From Stenotrophomonas sp. 57 (lineage in GTDB: Bacteria; Pseudomonadota; Gammaproteobacteria; Xanthomonadales; Xanthomonadaceae): a DNA stretch of 64,000 bases. Positions within the stretch are counted from its first letter, which is position 1; every line of letters begins with the position of its first letter. The notes beneath the pieces were generated by a model. It was not told the DNA's origin. It saw only the letters and a list, made by a program, of their open reading frames with translations, and made no database searches. Of this stretch, positions 11,288-18,470 are shown piece after piece. A program made the translations under genes and the position numbers. The DNA is taken from NCBI RefSeq assembly GCF_030291075.1, contig NZ_CP127407.1:4028001-4092000 (forward strand), given 5' to 3'.

Positions 11288-11364
11288 GGCTATGTAGCTC
11301 AGCCGGTTAGAGCACAGCACTCATAATGCTGGGGTCGGTGGTTCGAGTCCACCCATAGCCACCA
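11288..11364 (+). tRNA. tRNA-Met (CAT anticodon, elongator type)
   Basis: A 77-base cloverleaf with encoded CCA. The acceptor arm GGCTATG pairs with CATAGCC, the anticodon loop is CTCATAA, and the T-arm is GGTTCGAGTCC. Sequence and pairing resemble elongator tRNA-Met rather than the initiator. The last 17 bases form the left attachment site of the island, and the tRNA stays complete after integration. Confidence 0.95.
11348..11364 (+). repeat. Left attachment site (attL)
   Basis: The 17 bases TCCACCCATAGCCACCA at the 3' end of tRNA-Met recur exactly at 22706-22722. Together with the integrase gene 83 bases downstream this marks the left end of an integrated element of about 11.4 kb. Confidence 0.9.
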
Positions 11365-11425
11365 ATGCATCGCAAGTCATTGATGCCTCGGGAGAATCTA
11401 GCACTTTCGCTCTCTTTAGCCCTAC

Positions 11426-11459
11426 TGCTACAGCGAGTGCCCACAAAGTGCTACAGCGA
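11426..11459 (+). repeat. Left-end direct repeats, candidate integrase arm sites
   Basis: TGCTACAGCGA occurs at 11426-11436 and again at 11449-11459. The core TGCTACA also occurs twice near the right end (22613-22621 and 22625-22633). Short repeats at both ends of an element integrated by a tyrosine recombinase are typical of arm-type binding sites. The second copy overlaps the integrase start codon. Confidence 0.5.
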
Positions 11460-13010
11460 CGCGGTCAGATTTATACTTCGCGTATCGTCGTCCCCTCCCG
11501 TATCCGGGCCGTCTGGGGACGCACAGAACTCAACCGAAGCCTGCGAACCGGCGACCTCCGAGAGGCTCGCAGGCGCTTGATGTTGTGGGAAGCCCAAATG
11601 GGCGTCTTCCTGCACCAGATCGACCGGAACATTCAGTCGATGACCCGCGAAGAAATTGACACCATCTACCGCCAGTACCTGGCAACGAAGTTTGATGAGA
11701 TCGAGGCAAGGCTTTCCCAGCCTCTCGATGAAGACCAGAAAGACGGCACATCCTTCTACCTGAATGACGAAGCCCACCGCATCTCGGCGGCACTGGCCTT
11801 TGGGCAGGTGGACGAGCGCTTGCCGGAAGCCGCCCAGCTGGCCCCCAATGCAACCAGGGATACACAGCGCAGACTCGCAAGGCGCCTCTTGGAAGCGGAC
11901 CTTAAGGCCACCGTGGCCGAGCTAAAGGCACTTGAAGGTGAACCCTTGGAGCTTCCCCAGGAAATCCTTGCCACCACTGGCGGGGCCAAGGATCGGACGC
12001 AAAACTCACCCCTGCTCTCGCAGGTGGTTCAACTCTATTGCGAGGAACATATTGGCCTGAAGAAGTGGTCGGAACGCACCGCCGAGCAGAGCCGCAAGAT
12101 TTTCGAGCTGATCGTGGATTTGCTTGGGGACCGCCCCATTCACCAAGTTACCAAGGCCGAAATTCGCACCTTGGGTACGCAGATGCTTCAGCTGCCCAAG
12201 AACATGACCAAGATCTTCCCTGGCCTCACCCCTCGGCAGATCCTCGAAGCGGCAGCATCGCAGCCCGAGCTGCCGCGCCTGCAACCTCGCAGCATCAACA
12301 AGAACTATCAATACGTCCGTTCGCTATTCATCTGGGCCACAGAGCACGACCATCTGACCCAGAATCCAGCCACGATTTTGCGTGATGTCAACGAGGGACG
12401 CGCTCAGGATGCACGCAAGGCACTCGACGACGACGACGTGGCGAAGTTTATCAGATACACCAAGCAGCACGCCAAGGAGTCTTACGAGCTGTGGATATCT
12501 CGCATCATGGCCTATACCGGCTGCCGCATGGGCGAGGCAGCCAGACTGGAAAAGCGTGACGTCCGCCAAGTGGACGGATTATGGGTGTTCGACATCAATT
12601 CCGACCACCCGGAGAAGCGAGTCAAAACCGAGAACAGCCTGCGCCTGATCCCTGTGCATCCAAGGCTCATCGAGCTGGGGCTATTGGATTTTGTCAGCAG
12701 CTCCGCCGAAGGCTTCCTGTTCCCCCGCCGCATCCGGTACACCGATGACCCCAAGCGCAGCCCGGTGGACCTCCTGTCCAAGCAACTCAGCCGCTGGCTG
12801 CGAAAGGCCGGTGTGGAGGACAAGAAGAAGCAGGTGCAGAGCTTCCGGGAAACCATGGCCACCAAGCTAAAGGACCTGGGAACGCCGGAGTACCAGATCG
12901 CGGAAATCCTGGGGCACGAGAACAGCAACATTTCCACTGGCCGCTATGGCAAGCACACCAAGCTGAGCACACTGCACGAGGCTTTGGCCAAGGTCCACCT
13001 GCCGGTCTAA
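11448..13010 (+). CDS. Tyrosine-type site-specific integrase
   Basis: 520-residue integrase of the island. The N-terminal region (SRIVVPSRIRAVWGRTELNRS) resembles the DUF6538 arm-binding segment, followed by a SAM-like core-binding domain and the catalytic domain. Active-site residues: Arg near 359 (YTGCRMGEAARL), QSFRET near 464 where HxxR is usual, LGHE, and the nucleophile Tyr near 499 (GRYG). Gln replaces the first catalytic His. The GTG at 11448 is the first possible start, has no clear ribosome binding site and overlaps a candidate arm site. Reading outward from the tRNA next to attL is the normal arrangement for such islands. Confidence 0.9.
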   Translation: MLQRRGQIYTSRIVVPSRIRAVWGRTELNRSLRTGDLREARRRLMLWEAQMGVFLHQIDRNIQSMTREEIDTIYRQYLATKFDEIEARLSQPLDEDQKDGTSFYLNDEAHRISAALAFGQVDERLPEAAQLAPNATRDTQRRLARRLLEADLKATVAELKALEGEPLELPQEILATTGGAKDRTQNSPLLSQVVQLYCEEHIGLKKWSERTAEQSRKIFELIVDLLGDRPIHQVTKAEIRTLGTQMLQLPKNMTKIFPGLTPRQILEAAASQPELPRLQPRSINKNYQYVRSLFIWATEHDHLTQNPATILRDVNEGRAQDARKALDDDDVAKFIRYTKQHAKESYELWISRIMAYTGCRMGEAARLEKRDVRQVDGLWVFDINSDHPEKRVKTENSLRLIPVHPRLIELGLLDFVSSSAEGFLFPRRIRYTDDPKRSPVDLLSKQLSRWLRKAGVEDKKKQVQSFRETMATKLKDLGTPEYQIAEILGHENSNISTGRYGKHTKLSTLHEALAKVHLPV

Positions 13011-13717
13011 CAAGCTGCAACGTGCAGGCGTACTGCTTCCAAGTGCGCCTGCAGCGGCCTCGCTGCCCGCGCCAGACCCGCCCCCAGGTGCCACAGCACC
13101 CGCCCTCTGCTGGCCGGGTACTTGTGCAACTGGACCACCTTCCGCCGGCCGGCATTGTCGTGCTGTTCCCACTGTTTGTGCGTACCACCAGCCAGCCGGT
13201 GTAGCCATTTGGCGGCCTGCACCAGTCGGTAGCGGGCCTTGCGGTCCGGCTGCGCGTCATCCTGGTAGCGCAGCTGTACAGCAATCCAGATGGACAGAAG
13301 GGCGCTGGGGTCTACCTGGCGCTCTCGCAGGCGCGCCCAGATCTTGCTCGCCCGCTCCGCCGGCGGCTTCCCGACCAACCGGAAGGCCTCCTCTGGTGCA
13401 CCGCCGCGCATATAAAGAGTTACCAACGCCTCCCTAGCCTCCCTGACAGCCGGAAGATCCCGTTGTTCCTCTAGCCAATGCAGGGCAGCAACACGGTACG
13501 GCCGCAGCTCCGCAGCGGTGTAGCTGGGTTTTGAATAGCTGCCGTGGCGGCGGAAATGCTCGACATGGCGGCGGCAGTAAGCCTTGCTCAACCCGCTGCC
13601 TTGCTGCGCCATGGTGGGATGGCCGCAATCCAGCACTACGCAGGTTGCAAAGGCTGGATTGGCTTCTCTCATGCGCCGGTAGATGCCTTCCCGGCGTTTC
13701 TGGCGAACGGTGCTCAT
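13007..13717 (-). CDS. Island protein of unknown function with a zinc-finger-like N-terminus
   Basis: 236 residues, not recognised beyond its N-terminal part. Residues about 26-60 hold a C..C...C..H array (CVVLDCGHP, then YCRRHVEHFRRHGSY) like the zinc element found in some phage and HNH-associated proteins. The rest is helical, Arg/Ala/Leu-rich, with no catalytic motif I can name. Its ATG overlaps the stop of the polymerase-like gene (ATGA), so the two are translationally coupled. Its 3' end overlaps the integrase stop by four bases in convergent orientation. A DNA-binding partner of the polymerase-like protein is a reasonable guess only. Confidence 0.65.
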   Translation of the reverse strand: MSTVRQKRREGIYRRMREANPAFATCVVLDCGHPTMAQQGSGLSKAYCRRHVEHFRRHGSYSKPSYTAAELRPYRVAALHWLEEQRDLPAVREAREALVTLYMRGGAPEEAFRLVGKPPAERASKIWARLRERQVDPSALLSIWIAVQLRYQDDAQPDRKARYRLVQAAKWLHRLAGGTHKQWEQHDNAGRRKVVQLHKYPASRGRVLWHLGAGLARAARPLQAHLEAVRLHVAAC

Positions 13718-15057
13718 ACGCTTATGCCCCCCACTAATGGGGAGGACTGAGGATTCCCTATAGAGGAACGATGGAGCCCCGACGGTGGAGATCCCTCCAC
13801 CTCCACCCTGAGTTGTTGACCCAGTACATCCTTAGAAGCCTCTTCAAGCGCCCGCTTGGCCACCTCCATCCGGTGGTCAGCGACGAGGATGCAGTCATGG
13901 ACCGGTAGTGCCACCACACCGCGGTCTTTGAGCCGGAGCAGCGCCTCGACGATGATCTGGCTTTCGAGGTTCATCAATGCATGGGCCTGCCCCTTTTGGA
14001 AGAAGGGCACCAAGGCTGGGTGCCGCCGACTGATTCCCGCCACAACCGAATGCACCGTCTCGTGCTTGGCAAAGTGCGGCCTGGCCCCCTGCGGCATGCG
14101 CGACAGCATCTTGGTGCTAGCCAGTAGGGCGTTGAAAACCAGCTTCACGCCCTCGCGGTCGCCGCTCACCCCCGGTAGCTCGTAAAGGTCTCCATCGGGA
14201 GGCTCAATGCGCACAAGGGCATAGGCCGTCCTAACAGACATCTGGGCAAAATCCAGGCTGACCACGGGCGCGCCTTCGATGCGCAAGTAGTCCGCCCGGT
14301 CTTTCTTGGACATGTTCTGCCAGAAGCCGTGGTAGAGACGCCCTCCTTCCTGCAATGAGCCGTTGTTGAAGATGCGCCTGAGATACCGCTGGCCCAGGTC
14401 CACCTCCTCCGCCCCGACATACGAGATGTCAGCCTGGGCGAGCCACAGGTTGATCTGCTGCATCTGAGCACGGAGAGCACAAACCTCCTGCGTGTCAGGC
14501 AACGGCAGGGTCTCCGCCACACCCCTCACCTTGTCGCCGCGGAGCACAAGCGGATCACCCAGGAGCGCCTGGTTGCGCCCGATGTCCTCGTAGTGGATTT
14601 CGAGGTCGTCGATCCTGGCGGCCAGCCAAGGACTGGCCCGGATCATCGTGCGTTCTCCACCGAACCAGGATGCGTAGTAGCCGGGCTGCAGCTCGGCCGC
14701 GGCCACTTCCGGGTGGCATAGCAATTTCACGAGGTTCGGGAAGGCCTCCGTGAGGAAGGGGGCACGGCGTGCTTGGCCGGACAAGGCACCCTTGCTCATC
14801 TCGACCGTGAGCCAGGCATCGGGATCACCCAATGCCCGGTGGGCCAGGTCGCAGACAAGCGCCTCAGCGGCTGACTCATGGCGCTCCTGATCGGCTTTTC
14901 GACGCCGGCGCTGCCGCCTCTCCGCCTTTTCTACTCGCTCAAGCACTTCGGCAACGAGCTGCTTGCTCTTGGACGTTGCGGCATTCTTTCTTGGCCGGGT
15001 CAAAAAGCCTGGGCTTCTCGGCGCGGCTTTCGGGCGAGACCGCCCCAGCAGCCACAT
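13714..15057 (-). CDS. Diverged family A DNA polymerase-like protein
   Basis: 447 residues. The C-terminal half shows the three palm motifs of single-subunit polymerases in order. Motif A is VVSLDFAQMSVR (D269, R276; compare DYSQIELR). Motif B is REGVKLVFNALLAS (R301, K305; compare RRSAKAINFGLIYG). Motif C is LPVHDCILVADH (H387, D388; compare MQVHDELVFEV), and a later LRVEVEGSP resembles the PLLVEVGSG end of DNA polymerase I. There is no recognisable exonuclease domain. The first 220 residues, including a basic stretch at 46-56, are unfamiliar. The start at 15057 lacks an obvious ribosome binding site. A T7-like RNA polymerase relative is an alternative. Function is unknown; replication, repair or defence are all possible. 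Confidence 0.55.
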   Translation of the reverse strand: MWLLGRSRPKAAPRSPGFLTRPRKNAATSKSKQLVAEVLERVEKAERRQRRRRKADQERHESAAEALVCDLAHRALGDPDAWLTVEMSKGALSGQARRAPFLTEAFPNLVKLLCHPEVAAAELQPGYYASWFGGERTMIRASPWLAARIDDLEIHYEDIGRNQALLGDPLVLRGDKVRGVAETLPLPDTQEVCALRAQMQQINLWLAQADISYVGAEEVDLGQRYLRRIFNNGSLQEGGRLYHGFWQNMSKKDRADYLRIEGAPVVSLDFAQMSVRTAYALVRIEPPDGDLYELPGVSGDREGVKLVFNALLASTKMLSRMPQGARPHFAKHETVHSVVAGISRRHPALVPFFQKGQAHALMNLESQIIVEALLRLKDRGVVALPVHDCILVADHRMEVAKRALEEASKDVLGQQLRVEVEGSPPSGLHRSSIGNPQSSPLVGGISV

Positions 15058-15202
15058 CCACGCAAAGATCGACCACCCTCATACGCACGAACAAAAAACA
15101 AAAGGAACGAGAGGACACACGCTGCCCCGCCCCGGAGGCGCGCCGGGCCAATCGTGTGGCTGCCGTCGTATTCTATCGGGGCTATCATAGGAATCCACAA
15201 CC

Positions 15203-18200
15203 ATGGACAAGGCAGCTGCTGCCGATATTCGTAATGCCCTTTTGGAGTTGCTGCCGGAGGACGGGACCACCCTGGGAAACCTGAAGCTGCGTACCCAGAT
15301 TGCTGCCATGCTCGGCGCCGAGGTGCCTGAAGACGACTACTCGGCCGCACGGGATGCCTTGGTGGCCGAGGGGCTGCTAGCCAAAGGCCAAGGCCGTGGC
15401 GGCTCGGTGCGGAAGCTAGTGGACCACGCGGCGCCGCTGACCTTGCAGGTGCAGGAGAAGCCCGCTGGTGCAGATGCTCCGAAGCCGATGCAGCCAGGAC
15501 TGACGCTGGCCCAGGCCAAGCGTGCAAAGGCCGAGGTCAAGGCCAAGCGTACCGACGAAGACAACCAGGTCATCGCCTACCGGCACGACCAGAAGCGCCG
15601 CAACAATCCCGACGTTGGCGTGGTCACCCCGGACAACGATCCTGAGCAGCCCAGGACGCAATGGGCCTACGACCCGCACATTGACCCTGCCTTGCAGTTC
15701 GATGTTGGCCGCGCACAGATTGAAACCCTGATCGACGACGCCCTGGCCAGCGGCGACGAGGCCACCATGCGCGCCGCGCTGGAACAGCTCAAGCGCCAGG
15801 CCGCGCCCTACCTCAACTGGACCGGCAAGGCCGAGCGCACCAGCTTCGAGGTGGACACCGTCAGCCTGCACGTCCACGAGCGCATCGACCCGGCCAGCAT
15901 CCTGGCCGTCATCCAGAAGCGCATGAAGACCGATGCGGGTAAGACCGCCACTGGCGACATGTTCCGCGCTTGGTTCGAGGAGCCGCTGCCGCTGCGCGAG
16001 GCGGTGGACTTCTATAAGCACGATCGCGGCTGGAGCAACCGTCTGGTGGCTGGCGACAGCCTGCTAGTGATGAACAGCCTGCTGCAGAAGGAGGGCATGG
16101 CTGGGCAGGTGCAGATGATCTACATCGACCCGCCTTACGGGATCAAGTACGGCAGCAACTTCCAGCCGTTCGTCAACAAGCGAGACGTGAAGGACCGGAG
16201 CGACAACGACCTGACCCAGGAACCGGAAATGATCAAGGCGTTCCGGGATACGTGGGAGCTGAACATCCACTCCTACCTAACCTACCTACGCGACCGCCTG
16301 CTGATGTCGAAAGAGTTGCTGCATGAATCGGGCAGCGTGTTTGTACAGATCTCGGATGAGAATCTGCATCATGTTCGCGAACTGATGGATGAAGTCTTCG
16401 GCGCTGAAAACTTTCTGTCCATCATTTCTTTCACGAAAGCAGCCGGCGGACTGCAGGCCTCGAACCGGATCGGCGCGATTCTTGATTACATCGTCTGGTA
16501 TGCAAAGGACGCGACGCGCGTTAAGTACAACCCGCTGTACTCGGAAAAGAGCGATCCCGCTGCGGATGGGTACACGTTGCTTGGGTTGCCGGGCGGCTAC
16601 TACAGGACTGTTAGTGAGAATCGGAAGCTGACCGGGGGTGAGGTTGATCCCGGGACTACGAACTGCATGTCGGTGCTGCTGACTAAGCCTGGACCTGGTT
16701 CCAAGTTTGACGTTGAAGCAAACGGCAAGATCTTCGATTCAGGTAATCGTTGGTGGGGAACTACGCCAGAGGGCATACAGCGTGTCCTAAAGTCGCTTCG
16801 CGCGGTCGTTTCTGACGGCGCCATTCGCCTTGCTTCTAGATTTCAGGAATTTCCCTACACTTCGTACTCGAATTTGTGGTCTGGATTCGGTGGAGCAGCC
16901 AACCCTGTGTATGTAGTACAAACCAATGAAGTCATCGTGCAACGCTGCATGCTGATGACGACCGACCCCAGCGACCTTGTTCTAGATCCCACGTGCGGCT
17001 CTGGCACCACCGCTTTCGTCGCGGAGAAATGGGGCCGCCGATGGATCACCTGCGACACCTCGCGGGTGGCGGTCACCCTGGCCAAGCAGCGGCTGATGAC
17101 CGCCAGTTATGACTACTACGACCTCAAGTACCCGCACGAGGGCCTGAAGGCCGGCTTCATCTACAAGACCGTCCCGCACGTCACCCTGAAATCCATCGCC
17201 AACAACCCTGAGATCGACGACCTCTGGGAGCGCATGCACCCGGCCATCGAGCAGGCGTTGGGCCAGCTCAACGCTGCACTGGCCGGCACCCGAATCCCGT
17301 TCAAGGTCACCGAAGGCGGACGCAAGGGCGAAGACATCGCCTTCGACGCCAAGGGTATCCACACGCTGCCCACTGGCGAGCAGGTGCCTGCCAACGCCCT
17401 GCTGGAATGGGAGGTGCCGTTCGACTTCCCGGCAGACTGCCCCGCCGCTGCCCGCACCGCGTTCGACGCATTCCACGCCGCGCGCCAGGCGATGCAGAAG
17501 AAGATGGACGACTCCATCGCCGCCCACGCCGACCAGGAAGTGCTGTACGACCAGCCGCAGGTGGCCAAGGACAAGCTGCGCATCACCGGCCCGTTCACTG
17601 TGGAGGCGGTGCCGTTCCCCAGCGTGATGGTGCTGGACGAGGCGCAGCCCACGGCCGAGGCCGACGCCAGCATCGCCCGCAGCGGCGAATCCGCCCGTCA
17701 GCACCGCTGGCGCGACGAGTTGTTGAAGGCCGGCATCCGAGGCAAGGGCGGGCAGATGCTTCGCTTCGCCGAGCTGGAGAGCCTGCCCGACACCCCGCAC
17801 CTGCACTGCACCGGCCATCTGGACACCGGAGAGCGCGTGGTGGTGTGCTTCGGCCCGGAGCACGCCGCACTGGAGCAGCGCACGGTGGAGTTGGCCATGC
17901 GCGAGGCCGGCGATCTGTTCCCGCGGCCGAAGATGATCGTGTTCTGCGCCTTCGCCTTCGATCCGGAAGCCGCCAAGGACATTGACGCCACCAAGGGCAT
18001 CACCGCCCTCAAGGCGCAGATGAACACTGACCTGCTCACCGAAGACCTGAAGAAGAACGCCCGCCACAACCAGAGCTTCTGGCTGATGGGTCAGCCGGAC
18101 GTGGAAGTCCGCACCACCAAGGACGGCAAGTATGTGGTCGAGGTACACGGCTTCGACTACTTCGACACCGCCAGCGGCGAACTGAAGTCCGGCGGCAAGA

Positions 18201-18463
18201 AGAACATCGCCGCCTGGAGCCTGGACACCGATTACGACGAGCGCAGCCTGTTCCCGCGCCAGGTGTTCTTCCCCATGGCCGGCAAGAAGGACGGCTGGCA
18301 CAAGCTCAAGAAGGACATCAAGGCCGAGCTGGACGAGAGCAAGCTGGATAAGCTGCATGGCACCGTCAGCTTGCCGTTCGAGGCCGGGGACAACCGCAAG
18401 ATTGCGGTGAAGATCGTCGACGACCGCGGTATCGAGTCGCTGAAAGTCATGGCGCTGAGTTGA
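15203..18463 (+). CDS. Type III-like DNA methyltransferase (Mod subunit)
   Basis: 1086-residue site-specific amino-methyltransferase. An N-terminal winged-helix-like region (about 1-75) and a linker precede the catalytic motif DPPYG near residue 308 (motif IV). The AdoMet-binding motif LDPTCGSGTT follows near 593 (motif I). This order, with the target-recognition region between, is that of beta-class methyltransferases such as type III Mod. The recognition region (about 16380-16960) has lower GC by eye than its flanks. A C-terminal domain of about 450 residues is longer than in classical Mod. AGGA lies 11 bases before the ATG. The Res gene starts seven bases after the stop. Confidence 0.9.
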   Translation: MDKAAAADIRNALLELLPEDGTTLGNLKLRTQIAAMLGAEVPEDDYSAARDALVAEGLLAKGQGRGGSVRKLVDHAAPLTLQVQEKPAGADAPKPMQPGLTLAQAKRAKAEVKAKRTDEDNQVIAYRHDQKRRNNPDVGVVTPDNDPEQPRTQWAYDPHIDPALQFDVGRAQIETLIDDALASGDEATMRAALEQLKRQAAPYLNWTGKAERTSFEVDTVSLHVHERIDPASILAVIQKRMKTDAGKTATGDMFRAWFEEPLPLREAVDFYKHDRGWSNRLVAGDSLLVMNSLLQKEGMAGQVQMIYIDPPYGIKYGSNFQPFVNKRDVKDRSDNDLTQEPEMIKAFRDTWELNIHSYLTYLRDRLLMSKELLHESGSVFVQISDENLHHVRELMDEVFGAENFLSIISFTKAAGGLQASNRIGAILDYIVWYAKDATRVKYNPLYSEKSDPAADGYTLLGLPGGYYRTVSENRKLTGGEVDPGTTNCMSVLLTKPGPGSKFDVEANGKIFDSGNRWWGTTPEGIQRVLKSLRAVVSDGAIRLASRFQEFPYTSYSNLWSGFGGAANPVYVVQTNEVIVQRCMLMTTDPSDLVLDPTCGSGTTAFVAEKWGRRWITCDTSRVAVTLAKQRLMTASYDYYDLKYPHEGLKAGFIYKTVPHVTLKSIANNPEIDDLWERMHPAIEQALGQLNAALAGTRIPFKVTEGGRKGEDIAFDAKGIHTLPTGEQVPANALLEWEVPFDFPADCPAAARTAFDAFHAARQAMQKKMDDSIAAHADQEVLYDQPQVAKDKLRITGPFTVEAVPFPSVMVLDEAQPTAEADASIARSGESARQHRWRDELLKAGIRGKGGQMLRFAELESLPDTPHLHCTGHLDTGERVVVCFGPEHAALEQRTVELAMREAGDLFPRPKMIVFCAFAFDPEAAKDIDATKGITALKAQMNTDLLTEDLKKNARHNQSFWLMGQPDVEVRTTKDGKYVVEVHGFDYFDTASGELKSGGKKNIAAWSLDTDYDERSLFPRQVFFPMAGKKDGWHKLKKDIKAELDESKLDKLHGTVSLPFEAGDNRKIAVKIVDDRGIESLKVMALS

Positions 18464-18470
18464 GCACGGC

